In this document: piece after piece, positions 33,504 through 47,200 of the stretch
How the letters are laid out: the number at the start of each line of letters is the position of its first letter
Numbering within the stretch: position 1 is the stretch's first letter
Assembly: GCA_003999685.1 (NCBI GenBank)
Contig: CP021233.1
Span: forward strand, 806,001-870,000
From: Taiwanofungus camphoratus
Taxonomy: Eukaryota > Basidiomycota > Agaricomycetes > Polyporales > Taiwanofungaceae
Length of the DNA stretch: 64,000 bases
Reading direction: 5' to 3'
Notes under the pieces: generated by a model
Told to the model about the DNA's origin: nothing
What the model saw: only the letters and a program-made list of their open reading frames with translations
Database searches by the model: none
Position numbers and translations under genes: made by a program

Positions 33504-36500
33504 ATGAGTACTTCTTCCAAGCGAATCAAACTGGAGTCTTCGCCGTCTCCAAGTGTTATCGAGGTGACACCTCCAAATGCCAACTCAAGCACTCGATCTA
33601 CAATTGAAGAGGATGCTGAGCTTGACGGCGAGCATTGCAGCATTTGTCTTCAGTCCATCACAGATCGTACCGTTGTTCCCACCTGTTCGCATGAGTTCTG
33701 TTTCGAGTGTCTACTTATATGGACCGGTATGTACAGATTATTCTGTCGATCTTTTCTCCGACTCAGCCCGGAGTTGATATAATGTATGTGTTAACCGACA
33801 CGATCTATTCATATACAGAACAATCCCGTCGATGTCCTCTCTGTTCCCAGAACATCGGAGAGTACGTCATCCACCAAATCCGCTCTAAATATGACTACCA
33901 GAAACATTACCTTACTCCGTTGCGGACTTCACCTAAACCGCGCGACGCCACTGCAACTGCTCGACAGATTGCAAGGAGGCGTGCTGAAATAAGAAGGGAA
34001 CGCGAGTGGGGACGGAGGCAACATAGAGAGCAGGAAGAGGCCGACGAACTGGAGAGAGCCATCGAGAAGAGACGATGGGTCTATCGACATCATTTATATG
34101 CCAAGGTAAGTGCAAGGTACAAAGACAGATGCCATTCATTTTTTTTCGTTCTAGTTACAGCCGGCCAATTTCAGGTGATAACCCCGAGTTTCCCGTGCAT
34201 TGTACCCGAAATTGCTATGTTCTTTGAAGCTACGCCTTTTCCTTGTGACTTTTTGTCGGATGTACACGTCTTATTTACCTCCATGTGTTTCGAACATAAC
34301 GCTGTTCTTAGAACTGCTGTATATCCGAATATTTTTGTCATCTATGGAACATTAGATGATCGTTTTTATCTCCCATCTGAACCCGCATTGCTATTTCAGC
34401 AGTTCTCTTTTCCTGTTCCTTGACTAGTCGATATTAAGCTAAAACACGCTTTTCAGCATGTCGCTTCCAATCCTTACACGCGCTATCGACCTTTCCCGAC
34501 GCCGGCACAGTTTGCAGCGTCGCCAAACCTCATCAGTCGTGCAACGGCATTTGTTCGACGTGAGCTGAGGGTATGGGTTGCTCTCGATGTTGAGGTGGGT
34601 AGCCTTTCACTTCATTCCTACCACGTCACCGCCCCTTTTACCTACCCGCACTTCTGCGTGCGGTTTATATGCATCTCCACAGCTTGCAAATTGTGTACTT
34701 GGACGGCTGACATCGTTTTAATGTTTTGGACATCTATACTCAATCCTTCAATCATGTTCCATCTTATCGTGCTTCCTGCTGATGATCACCCATCCACTGC
34801 CGTCATTCTGATGTACACCCGACCGGTTGTGATTGCTTCCCCCTCATATGTGGTGATGTTCCAAATTTCTCGCCTTCTGTGATTCCGGCACCATCTCCTG
34901 GTCTCCATTTGTCCCAATTGACCTGACCGTTCCGGTCGTCGTATTCACATTACTCACGTTTGATCTGTATATGTCACTGTACCTCACAACTCATTCGCGC
35001 TGGCACCACACAACGAACCCTACCCCTGCACGTCATTGATTCTTCGATCCTTCGATCCTGCCTCGTGTGCTCCATGCTATCTACAATGTAGTTCCTCACA
35101 ACCTTCACCCTCTCTCTAATGAAGTCCATCGATATCCGCTCCGAACCAGCAGTGCGGCTCCTCGCCGAGTTTCTCGACATGGACAGCGGCGGCGAACGCG
35201 TGAATGCGGAACACTTTGCGCATGGTGAGTCGACCGTCCATAAACCTTTCAATACCTATATGAGACCATGTATGATGTTCCGTCCTTGCTATGGATTTTG
35301 CAAAGGTAGCGGCAGTCAAGCTATCATGATTCTATCAGCTTCATTTGAAAGTTGAAGCGACTAACTAATGACAAGCATTTGTCATGTGCACCTTTGTAGG
35401 AAATCAGTTCTCTGACTCGCTTGTATACGAGATGCAACTCTAGATATGACACAAAAATTCTTGACAGGACGATTGTGTCTTATCACAATTTTGTGTCATG
35501 CTCATAATTCAGTCTCTGCCGCGAAAGCATCCCAAGTTGACACTCTGTGAAAGAGAAGCGGCGCGCAATCATCTAGCCGCATCGTGTCTCCCTTGTCGAA
35601 GTCTTCACGGGGAATTTCTGACCTCTAACTTCCCACGACAGAACTTTATAGCTATCTCCGTTCCCCCTATCACGATCTTGCAGTATATGACACTGTCGTG
35701 CAGGTGCGTTTTGACTCCATAGGGGGATCACGCGAATCTTCGAGTTGTCTCCTACGGAAACTCATAAAATTTCTCTAGTATGACATCCGCGAGGATTTAC
35801 CGCCCCCATTAAGCCAAGAGCGGATTAGCCGTTGGCGTTCGCGACATCGTGAGGGCTCATGGTCTCACCCAGAAATACTTTCCAGATCTTCTCGCTCATC
35901 CTCACAGGATTCTGAACATCCATCGGGACGACATCTTTCTCGCCGTTCGTCACGTTCACCTCTGCGCTCTTATTACTCAGACGAACGATCTCACTCTCGC
36001 ATGCGGAATAGGAGAGGAAATCTGGTTCGCTCACAACCTGATCGTCATGAGCCAATGTCTGAGAGAGAACAAGGGCCAAGCAGAGGTTATGACCACGATG
36101 GTAGGCACCATGGAGAAACTGGCAGCGGGGGAGAAATCAATCCACACCGGCAGGATAGATTTCATGAACAGTTGGCCGTGACGGGAAAAACGCAGGCAGA
36201 AGTAGATATAGCAACGCCATCAACGAGGAATGATGACGTTGCGGATGCAAAATCTAATCCGAAAAGTTCTCACTCTTTGGCAAACGCAGCCGCCGTGGGA
36301 TTGCGGATGGATACATGCACGCCTAATGGTCTCCCTCGCTCCGAGACTACATTGATCTCATTCCCGGCTGGTTTGGGTGGCCCAGGGGTGTCCTCTTCCT
36401 CGAGCTCAGCAAGTGATCAGCCTAGTGCAGGCTTGCCACATGGCGTGAACGGGTTGAATGTCACAGAGTCTCATACTATTGACGAAGCGCGGTTGAGAGG

Positions 36501-37410
36501 AACCCCACGATCTTGCGAACAGAAGACTATGTCAGTAGGCGTCCGATCACACAACTTGCAGGCCTCTGTACATGCATACCTTAACAAAAATTCCACGCCC
36601 TCCAATCCAACGCCCCGACAAAGAGGGTACATGGCTGGAAAGTCATCTGGCTCTGGAAGCTCTTGTTCACCGCACATGTTGAGCGGATCTTCACGGGAAC
36701 AGACGAATTCCATGAAAACCGAGATGTCACCACCAGCGATCATGGCCCGATGGCGCGCACGGATGGCCAAACATCGGCAGCAGCGTGCGCCGCACTCTCC
36801 TGGACTGGGAGTTGTGCAAATGCAAAGTACCGAAATGTGGGAGGACGAGAACTCACTCAGCGCAGCCGGCATCTCTATCGAGCACGACGTACTGGAACAC
36901 ACGGGTGAAGATTACGACACTGCCTCTGACGTCTCGAATTCATTGACTCCTCATGTTCCTTCCGTCAATCTAGACCTAGCTACTACTGATACCCCGAAAT
37001 CGCGCAGTATCGTTCTGTCCCCATTTCCGACCGAGCAGCACAAGGCAAACGAGCAACGCAATGACAGTTATCAGATACCTTCATCTGTCAATAATTCCCA
37101 GCCTCTGGATTCCTCCATTCAAACAGCCGTTCATATGGATGTTGCCAATGACAACAATGAAAACCACCCTCCCGAGGAGGGTGTGCAACCGCAGACACCG
37201 GCGGAACGGGTTGCCCAGAGAGAAGCAATTCTTCGTAGCCAGGCACAGCTACGGATCCGACTCGCGGCCGCCAAGAAAGTTGCTGCTAGTCAGAGCATCA
37301 CAGTCCAGGAGAGCACCTTAGAAAGCGGGAGTACGGCGAGATCAGATGTAACGGACATGACATCCAGGGAAGAATTGCTCAAAATTAAATTGGCACAGAG
37401 ACGGAGATGA
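33504..37410 (+). CDS. Topors-like RING-finger E3 ubiquitin ligase
   Basis: Six exons: 33504-33726, 33819-34105, 34457-34594, 35092-35224, 35642-35703 and 35779-37410, giving 824 residues. A C3HC4 RING spans residues 45-83: CSIC, then CSHEFCFEC, then CPLC, with the last pair supplied by exon 2. It is followed by the HQIRSKYDYQKHYL segment seen after the RING in Topors proteins. A helical block comes next (VRRELRVWVALDVE, SLMKSIDIRSEPAVRLLAEFLD, ELYSYLRSPYHDL), also characteristic of the family. The last exon encodes a long Arg/Ser-rich then disordered tail and ends in a basic helix. Animal Topors is a nuclear ubiquitin and SUMO ligase. The fungal role is inferred to be nuclear protein modification; the substrate is unknown. 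Confidence 0.88.
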
Positions 37411-37798
37411 GTGTTATATGATATCAGCATTGTAGACTATGAATCTGTTGACAGTTAATGAAATACTATTCTGACATTGCGATCGTAATGTATGTAGGAT
37501 TGATCTATGAGAAATCTGAGATGGCAAGGAAGGAGGTAATATAGCTCCATCGTGAGGTCCGAGGATGGTATGAGTACGGATGAATAGGTATACGTTAAGG
37601 TTCAATTAGCATTGAGACTACAGATGAATGCGAAGCTGTTCGACAGCGAGCGACTATTAGATGTTGATAACGTGCCTGATTAAGCATACCTCTCGTGTAC
37701 CATACGTTGTCGAGTTCGTGATAGACGTGGAAAAAAGATCGTGGGAGGTAATCTACAAGTGCGAACCTGTGCTCAGGCTCATAGGCGTTGACGGGTCG
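37411..37798. other. Convergent 3' region between RING and homeobox genes
   Basis: Less than 400 bp separates the stops of two converging genes. It contains only short frames and AT-rich stretches suitable for both 3' ends. Confidence 0.5.
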
Positions 37799-39573
37799 TC
37801 AACGATTAGCGTGCTGTTCATCTGCTTCATCGTCGTATCCCGGAATTTCCGGTCCATGAGGGCTTCTCGGGTGAAAAGAGGGTGTTTGATGGGGGCGAGT
37901 CCGAGATGGCAACAAACCGGAAAGGGGCTGAGAAATTTCTGGCAGTCTAGATTGGCTGAGCATAGGAGACGGTAAGCCACTACTCGGGCCTGAAGCATGC
38001 TCTACCGGAGGAAGACTATATACATCTCCAGTTGTAATACGATATGAGCTGCTGGGGCGAGACAGCGACGATGGCCCTGGGCGTGAGAAAGGAGAAAAGG
38101 CAGGATCGTCCCATTGTGGACGTGGCTGCAATGTAAACGGGGGAGGGATGTTCAGGGAAGGCTGATGTCTGAAGGGAGACTCGAATTGCTGTGAAGCATA
38201 CTGTCGGCCATGTCGGTCGGTCATGTAAGGTGCGGATGGAACAGGAACTAGTGAATGGATAGGGGCCAGAGGGGGATATCGGTTGCTTGTGGTCGTACTA
38301 GGCAAACCTGCACGGGGATCTACCGGATCCAGCGCAATTGGAGGGAGCGTTACAGGAATATCACTGTGTCGGGCCCTAACGTCCTCGGAAAACGGTGCAC
38401 GGGACGGCCGGACTGGCCGAGGAGTTGGACGATACATTTCCAACGACTCGCCAGCAGTCGGCGGACGCAGGGAGGTAGGCTGCACGTCTGGATAGTTCAC
38501 TGTGTGTGCTAACCCCTCTGATCTAATCATGGTCATGTCTCGCAATTCTCTCGGGAGTGGATAGGACGTCCGTAGCGCACAACTCGGGCCAGGAATGCCC
38601 GGTCCAGAGAGCTGTGATGAGCTCACATTTCTAGGATAGCCTTGGGCCACATAGGGCTCCGCTTGCCCAATCCGATCTAAAGTTGGGCTTCGCAGCCCGC
38701 TGGGTCCTGCTGCGATAGACGATGGTCCCACAGTTAAGGACATTGAGGCGTGACTCTCCAAAGTGGAGCCGCCATGTGCGGATGATCCGGTGCTTACTTC
38801 ACTTGAAGCTGACCCGGGAGGAGCGTTAGGGAAAGGCCCATACTGCGGTGGCCGTGTTAAAGGTGCTCCTGACTGCCCACGAGGACGTCTCGCTTTCTGG
38901 CGCTGGTTCTGCAATTGGACAAAAATCTCATTCAGAACCAAAGACAAATTCTAGGCAAATTGCAACTTGCCTGAAACCAAATCTACACAATAAATGTGAG
39001 TTCATAGCGTGGTGCGATCACTGTAGGAATGCGTACCTGCACTTTGCGGGCGCTCAACCCAATGGAACGCCCAACCTCCTCACGCATTGCCGTTGTCGGA
39101 AAGCGGGACTGAGGAATTATATGAGTCCATCCGGAATGAAGTGAGCCAAGATAAGTTACCTGAGCGAGGAGGGCGTGGAGCACCGCAGACTGATGAGGCG
39201 TGGTCAGCGTCCGCGTTCGTTTCTTCTTGGGCGGTGGTGCAGCTGGTGCTGGTTGCTCAGAGGGTTGACTCGGCCCAGCTTCCATTTCATTATCCGCGAT
39301 GTCACCCTGAGAGGATGAGACCGACGGACTTGAAAGCTCCGCACTATGCTCCCCTTCCCCTTGTTCCATTCCTCCGGGACGGTGTTGGACACCAGATTCC
39401 TCAAAGACCGTGCCTGTAGAAACGATGTTGCTTGCAGGTGAAGCTCCCTGGAGACTTTGAGCTGCTGGGTGGGAAAGGAGCGTGCGTCTTGTAGGAGAAG
39501 GAGGACATCTTTGACTCCTTTGTTCGTCGGAAGGATTACCGGAAGTTGAAGATCCTATGTTCGAAATATTCAT
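37799..39573 (-). CDS. Homeodomain transcription factor
   Basis: Four exons: 39160-39573, 39037-39108, 38971-38982 and 37799-38908, giving 535 residues. The homeodomain spans about residues 116-175: KKKRTRTLTTPHQ (basic arm and helix 1), SRFPTTAMREEVGRSIGL (helix 2) and SARKVQ-IWFQ-NQRQKARR (recognition helix with WFQNQR). The invariant Trp-Phe is encoded by a 12-nt microexon (IWFQ), flanked by a GT-AG intron (38983-39036) and a GC-AG intron (38909-38970, donor GCAAGT). The regions outside the homeodomain are Pro/Ser-rich and presumably regulatory. The protein should bind DNA in the nucleus. It does not look like a mating-type HD1/HD2 pair, as there is no divergent partner. The intron at 39109-39159 is 51 nt and stop-free in frame. 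Confidence 0.88.
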
Positions 39574-42500
39574 AGCAAGACAGATATTATCATGTAGTAA
39601 ATTAAGCGTCGAATTAGATGAATGAGAATAGGATGTCGAAGGAGATAAAACCTTCGCAAAAGGAAGTGTTACAAGCAGGTCCAGGGAGCTTCAGAACATC
39701 GAAGTAGGAGAGATCGCCAGACTCGGGGACGAAGCCAGAAAAAGTATAAATACGTGAAAGGGACGATCGGAAACCTTATGCGTGGACCTTCATAATGAGT
39801 TGAGGCTAGTTCTACGACAAAATAAAGCCGATATCAACATTATCGTCATGAATTTGACAGAAGGCCTCTGTCAAACATCGGGTCGTTGTCAGAGCACTAT
39901 GCCTGTTTAGAGATGAAACGCCGGTGCCAAATCCGGCTCCTGGCTTCGCTGAGACCAGAGCAGTCGCATAAAGCCTTTAGCTCGCCCCTCTCCGATCTAG
40001 AGCCCGTAACTATGATATGAGCGACGCCCCGGCGGTGGCCGGTAACGGTCTCTAGGTGCCGCAAGCGGTCGCGTCGCGACTGTTGCAATCAATATATATG
40101 CTCCCGTCCTCGTCATAGTCAATCCCCATTCGAGCGCATGCACGCCAGGCGGGCCCAGCGGTGGCCTCTCGTTTTTACACCTATGTTAGCGCATCAGTTG
40201 AACGTACATACACTCGCGAAGCCCCGACGTCGCAGGGCGCCACGTGCATCTTGCCTCAAATGGCAATAATCCAGGATCGGCGTCAGTCAGATTGCAGATC
40301 ATGCTGGCGTAGTAGTCGTTGACCCCTGACGCACGAGCAAAAATTACGACGTTGCGAGGCATTCATCCCGTTCGCATGGACCTGTGGACACAACGCTGAC
40401 CCTGGTTGCTTAGCAGCTACAGTCCAGGCATACGGCAGCATGTGATATGGGTGATAGTGCGGCGAACACTATGGAAACAGAGACATACATACGGGATTGT
40501 ACGTAGTTCGATGGCTTCTTTCCTGGTGGATCACGACGACAAGTTAGTAAGAACTCTCATGAGTGAGTACAACCGGAATCCATTCACTTTGCCTTTTGAC
40601 ATCAAATTAGTCGGTGGTAATGTGGCTAAGACATTACGGAGAACCCTGTCACACCTTGGGAAGAATGCGTGACAAAGCAAAGAGGACGTTGCTCCGGGCG
40701 GCAATCCACGGTGAACTCGTTATCGATTTGAAATGCAGCAGACCGAGGAAGAGTGTCTTGATCCGAACGGAGTCAGATGATAGTCCAGGAAAAGCTTCGC
40801 AGTGTTAGCAAGAAGCTGCGGATTAAAGATAGAACTCCTGGAGGATGTCTCGAGTATTGTCCGCAATGAAACGATTGGGAGCCATATATGCATAGAGAGT
40901 GCATGGCCAAGACCGTGAATCAGAACTAGCTGTATATCGGTTAGTGAGGGTTTGCATATAAAACACGAGAGGGAAGGACTACCCTGCACACGACTAGCAC
41001 TTAATGAAGGAACCTACGGACCTAGTAGTGGATGTAAGTTGAGGAAGGATCCGTGGTGAGTAACAGGACATACATGATAGGCCGCAGGCCGATGATCTAT
41101 GGGAAGTATGGCCATGCAGTCAAGAAGTACATAACGCAAATGTGCAAGACGAGATCTTGCTCCAGCCGAACAAGGCTGGAACCTATACGATGCTGTTCAT
41201 ATTGTGACCGCATCACATAAAGAACTCGATTGTTTGCATTTTCCTGACTTCAGAAACGATCCAGGGCTTTTATATATAGTGTGGAAAACAGGAGATATAC
41301 TGATGTTCTGGCACGTCACTTGTTGGTTGGCGACCACTCCGAGTAGTTGTATGACAGGCAAATGGGCTGATAGCTGATTGTTGATGGACACACAATAGTT
41401 ATTGCAAACAGATTAATGGCAAGGTGACCGAAAATAATATAGCATTGCTTGCGCGGAAAATGGAACGAGCGGACGCCGCAAAGCGAACACGATTTGTGAC
41501 CGTTAATTGTGACACATGCATACATTCGTGACAAGCGCCGAGTGAGACCTGAGTCACACTTCAGTCTTCGGGCTACTTGACTCAGTCAAGTGAAAGCGGA
41601 CGCTGGCTGCTCCTACGCAGCTTGATTATCTATCAAGCTTCTTGAACAGCCTGTTGACAGGGTGGTCGAGAGGTGTATGTAAAAATTTTCGGGTGTAGTT
41701 GGTACGGCTGCGATCCAGGCAACTATCTTACGCTCCTCGAGGCTTCTGTGGTGAGTGCTTCATTACCTTGCTCATGGGATGACTCTTTATGTCCAGAGGA
41801 TGTTAAAACGACTTTCACGCTGATCTTTCGGATATGGATGCAAAGGTGTACGTACTATTGATCCCTTCTCGCCATGGTTTCAGTACTCACGCGAAAGAGC
41901 GTCTGTCGAATATATTCCGTGACCGCAGTACGCAATTGATAAAAAAGGATTTTAAGAGCGTTGCATTAGTCCCTGGCACAGAAGTTGCATGTATGGTGCT
42001 TCTCCTTTGCTAGCATAGGCCACGTGGTTTCCCGCTTTCATAGACCACAATAAGGTTAGTCACAGCACTTGATGATTCATTTAATGAGAACGACGGTATG
42101 GCCCGTCGCAGTTCTGACGAAGATAGGCATGTTGGCATGCGTTTTCCGACTTACTATTGAATGCAAATACGCCGGTTGAAATCCCTTTTTCATATTGTGA
42201 ATCAGCATAGAGTCATCTACACTGCATGCATGATCGTCGAAACTGGATACTTGGACATCAGGAACGAAACCTTGGTGCAGCTACAGCGTGTTCTTTGAAC
42301 GGTGACTTCACCACTGTACCTTGTCAATAAGTATGTGACCTCTTCACGTTATCATGTGGTCCAACTTTTGCAGAGCTAACCTTGTGTCGCAATCTGATTC
42401 TTGATGTATTTGCGCCGCTACACCTACTTTTGCCTAGTTTCATACCGGTCCTTGTCATCTCGCACCCTCAGGAGCGTCTGATTGTAGAATTCGGCATTGT

Positions 42501-43544
42501 TGGTGACCCAGAAGACCATGAAACCACTTTCGCTGGAAGTCGATTAACAGGTGAAAGTATAACGAGTTATATTGTGAAATCCGACAAGATATGAACAATT
42601 GAAACGTATCAGAACCGGCACATTGGCTTGAATTGTTAGGTAAGTCTTTTACTATGTAGTCTCAAAGCTATCAATGCGGCTCAGACTAGTGATTATCAGA
42701 TAGCGGAGCTAGACCTGACGACAATAGTAGATGCGTCGTGCAGTCACTTTTCCCCTTCGATTGAAACAGCTTGAGAATCCAAGACTGATCCATGAAGATC
42801 ACCAGGAGTAGAATGGGTCATAAAATATGCAAAACTCCAGTCTCTTTCATACCTGAATGGAATAGGTTGTGCAACGTCCATGTAGACGATTTTGATGTGT
42901 AGCGTACCGTGACAAGTCCTGAACGAATATCGGCACCATCGTTCTGTCATTGATCAGGTAAACTGATGCAGTCGGACGGCGGCGGCGGTAGCTGAGCCTC
43001 AGTGAAACAAATTATCACTGCTGGCAGTCGTCTACTCGCTGAGAAGTTCCTGCTATTATCAGTGACGACACTTCCGTAGTCATGCTCAGAATTTAAACAC
43101 CTTACGTCGAATCTCAAAATTAATGACCTGAGGGAAGGGTGCTGCAATTCTCGTACTGTAACGACCTAGTCGTAATCTGAAAGTGGAATGCATTGGCATC
43201 GTCACCTTGCCTCCCATCTGGTTCACACTGTGATTTTTTGTATCTCAGGAAGGTTACAAATGCGACTCGGAGAACCGATGAGGTATCCTATTTTGCTATA
43301 TGATGTCAGTGCCAATGACTGATGACTTAGAAGCACTGCAACTGCAACATACTCTTTGTATCGGAAGCCACCTGGTAAAGCTGCTATGTAACCGTGATTT
43401 ATTTCTTTGGGTTTTTACCAATGGTTTCTCCGATTGCAATAGCGTGACTTCAAATGCGACCTACTGGATCTCAAACACCTCTCATTGTGTGGTGATACTA
43501 TCTTATCGGTGCTCCCTGCACTCATATTCAAGTTAGTCGTAGAT
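39574..43544. other. Four-kilobase stretch without supported genes
   Basis: Only ORFs below 90 codons, none with a family resemblance. A GC-rich patch (about 39900-40260) stands out from its AT-richer surroundings and carries no long frame. This may be a large promoter region for the homeobox gene, an undetected non-coding RNA locus or decayed mobile DNA. Confidence 0.4.
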
Positions 43545-44142
43545 ATGGTCGGTGTCGTTGACAGCTGCAGCTTTGAAGTTACCGACGCGACTGACCGCTG
43601 TCTACTGTCTATTATACTCATAGGCTGACGCGATCTCCCCTGGTCTTCCGCAGGAGACAATTGAGTTTGCGCATAGGATGTTTGACGCCGCTCGTAATGG
43701 AGACGCAGATGTCCTGCTACAGGCCGTTGATGCAGGACTCCCAGCAAACCTCACAAACGATGCAGGTGCACAATGTTTACTCAGAGGGGAAAGCTTACCT
43801 GTTGCTCACTATTCGTAACACTTCATGGCAGGCAATACTCTCCTGATGCTAGCGGCCTATAGTGGCCATGCCGTGCTCACTCGAGAGCTTATCTCGAAGG
43901 GAGCAGATCCTAATCGTGTCAATGACAGGGGACAATCTCCATTGGCAGGAGCTGTATTTAAGGGGGAAGACGAGGTCGTCCGTGTACTTGTAGCTGGCGG
44001 CGCCGACCCTCGCTTGGGCACACCCACAGCCATCCAAACCGCACGCATGTTCAACAAAAAGGAAGTTGTTGCAATGTTAGGGGCTTCAGAGGAAGATATG
44101 AGGAAACCTGTTCCATTCCTCTTCGGGCTATCAGGAGCGTGA
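43545..44142 (+). CDS. Small ankyrin-repeat protein
   Basis: Model of three exons: 43545-43577, 43624-43765 and 43832-44142, giving 161 residues. The last two are firm (LPQETIEFAHRMFDAARNGD, then NTLLMLAAYSGH). The first exon and its GTTACC donor are tentative; translation could instead start at the ATG at 43678. Three to four ankyrin units are visible: ARNGDADVLLQAVDAG, NTLLMLAAYSGHAVLTRELI, GQSPLAGAVFKGEDEVVRVL and TPTAIQTARMFNKKEVVAML. No other domain is present. Ankyrin repeats mediate protein contacts; the partner is unknown. It converges on MON2, with 136 bp between stops. Confidence 0.8.
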
Positions 44143-44278
44143 TGAATAGCAAAAAATTATGAAGCGAAAGACCTCATGCTGGAAAGTTTCCGTGTTGAAT
44201 AGGATCCAATGTACAGAATAGTGATGTAACCAAGCTACCATGCAGTCCAACAAACAGACAAAAATAACCCTGACTTAT

Positions 44279-47200
44279 CTATCGCCCAACTCCCATTTCT
44301 TTCCCGAGCTCCCTGAGACATTCTTTCGCCAACGTCCTGGCATCCACTTCCACTGCTCTCCCTTCATTGACCTCGCCAGTAGTCACCTCGCTCCAACTGA
44401 AACTTTTTCTGGCATCTTCGGGACTGGCAGAACTTGAAAGAGATCTTCGAGGTGCATTTGTTATTACCCATGCGACAGGCGTCTTATGCGGGATAGAAAC
44501 AATCTCGCAGAAGACAGGATAGAAATGGAACAAATGGGCTTTTGGTGATCGCTTGACTGCATCTGCAACTAATTCCGACGGCTTAAGTGATGGGTCAATA
44601 TCTACTCGACAGTATAAGTTCGTGTAACAGTATGGGAAAAATTGAATTTACCAGGTTGATCGACGCCATATTTCGACGGCGACTCAGACAGTGCAGCCCA
44701 TAACGTTCCCGGCCACAAGGATAGTGTGAGTAGCTTTCGCAATACATACAGCAATTCTTCCTCGCGGATTCTGCGCGACTCATCAATGAGGCCCTGAGCC
44801 TACTTTCTAGCTTGTACTTGGCTTACCTAGGAAATGGCAAATTTCCACGCAAGGCTTCATCTCCTACATACCCTACAAGAGTCGCACGACATCGCTCGAT
44901 CAATGACGGGATACTCAATGCTGCTATACGTTTTCGTGATGGTATCCGATCTGCGAGTATACATAGTGATCAACACCAAGAATAGTAACACTTAACGACA
45001 AAAGTAGGGAATTAGGGTAGGACATACCCTTGACAGCGTCGGAACAAATCAAGAAGAGTAAATCAAAGCACCAATACGAGAATCGTTCCCGAGGAAGGAA
45101 GTGCCCGTCCTCTGTGGTGCCCATGGTTAGTTCTGTCTCACCGAATTTCTCGAATTCTTGGGACACTCGATCGCTTTCGATGTCATTTCTTCGATAACCT
45201 TTCGGTTGTGATCCAGAATTTGATATTGCGATCGTTGCAGGTGAATGAGGTAAGTGACTGTCAGCATCGCGCAATTGACTACCTTGGTGCAGCATCTTTG
45301 CCAGTTGAATAATCAGATAGTCTGGTATGCACGGCTCCCCTAGGTGTGGAATAACGTCTATTTCTAGCGCAGCAATGAGCGCTAGGTCGAAATTCTCTTC
45401 CGCGTCTTGGATATCTAAAGGAAATGTTTCTGCTAGAGAGCTTTCGCCCATCAAAGCCATATTATTATCAGTCATAGATGTCTCAACATCTTACGGAGCT
45501 TACCAATCTGCCAGTATACCTCCACGGAAAGTCTCGAGGACTTGTCGCCAGATCCCCTCCTGCCGACTGTCGGGTATGTCTGCTCACGATGAACATGAGG
45601 TGATTAGTGATACTAACGGAATCGCGAGGCGGGAGTCCTCACATGTCAAGAGACTACGCATCTGTGCTCCACATTCCTTCACGATGCGTAAAAAGCTTGT
45701 CGTGGCTGTCTTCCATAAGGGTGGATCTTTGCCAAATTTGGACGGTGCCGGACATTCATACTTCATCTTGATAGGTATCGCATAAGCCTATCAATTTTGA
45801 TCAATTAGTTGTCAGAATGCCACATGTTCTGAAAATAAAATTGAGAACGAACTGAGAGAACGGTCTCCAACGTGCCGTCGACGTAGATAGTGATTTGACC
45901 TTTGAATCGCAGAAATAAGTCCACAAGCATAGGCATGGTTTTCTTGGACAATGCAACGTATGTCACACGTTTCTGAGCAGGATACACTTGTTTCGATGCA
46001 GAAATAGTCGAATTTAACAACGGAGGATCTTGAACGTCGAAGGCAGCCAAATATGCAAGGGTTGCATATTCAGATAGATCACGTAGCACCAGAGAAGGAG
46101 CACCGTCAATCGACAAGTCGATGCTGTCGACGACTTCCATAACAGCAGCCTAAAGTTGATATATATAGTTCATCAAATAACAATAATGGTCGAGTCTGTA
46201 GAACTTTACCTGTACAGGACTCAATGCATCTATATCTGGCCTAAAGTCTGGGGAGTCGTAGTATGTCAGAACACCTACATAAGCAGCAATGGTGAGTTGC
46301 GGTGATCTCAGGAAACCAACGAAACCAACCTTTGATAATGGACATAAGACGACTGAGCCGTTCCAAAGACCACTCAGTGCCGCTGAATCCCTTATCTACT
46401 GATCTGATACTCCGAATCACGTCCACGAATGTCATCAGACTTTCTTGAGTGAACGGTTTGATGAGTGACTCGTTCTCTCCAGATAACTTGGTTAAAGCAA
46501 TTAAGGAGCGTCGTTCCAGAATCATTCCACCCATCTCGTTACATGCTCCCCATGCCCTCTCCAGTGCCTGGATGGTACTGTTTTTCAAACCATCTTCTGC
46601 GTGCGCACAAGCTTTGACAGCCTTGTCCAAGCAGCGTAGGGCAGTGGTACTTATGTTACGATTGTCATTGATCCATGAGTCTTGAATATGGTTCACGAAC
46701 ACATCCCAAGCTTTAGCGAAGGACTCCAGTCGCATGATCTTCGTGGTCAAAAAATCATGAAATAGAGAACCAGTCGATTGCAGCGCAAGTATTTTTGACT
46801 CGCCCCACTGCAAGTCAGGTACATCCTGATGATCTATAATGCCTACATCGGGAAGTGTTTGATTGACAGCAATCTTCATAGAATCCAAGAGAGGAAATGT
46901 TATTTTCCAGATGCACTCGTCCCAGGTTGCCAAGCTCAGTGTCGCACCATAAAGCTGCAGTGCACGGAAGAGGGTTTGTATAGCACCTATGCGGACTTCC
47001 GGTCGTGCATCAGTACACAAACCTAGCACCTCTTGCAGGAGGAACATCCATAAAGTGCTATATTCTGGCTCTTTCTCTACGTCTTTACGTTTCGCTTGTA
47101 TTGAGTCCGAGACACCCCAAAGTAGGCTCTCCGCTGCGGTAAGGGCAATATTCGTATCAGCTTGCCGGCCGAACTGGCCAAGGGTACTGATGCAGAGACG

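Noticed and set aside
36471-36902. 143-codon minus-strand ORF
   Set aside because: It is a shadow of the last exon of the RING-ligase gene on the opposite strand.
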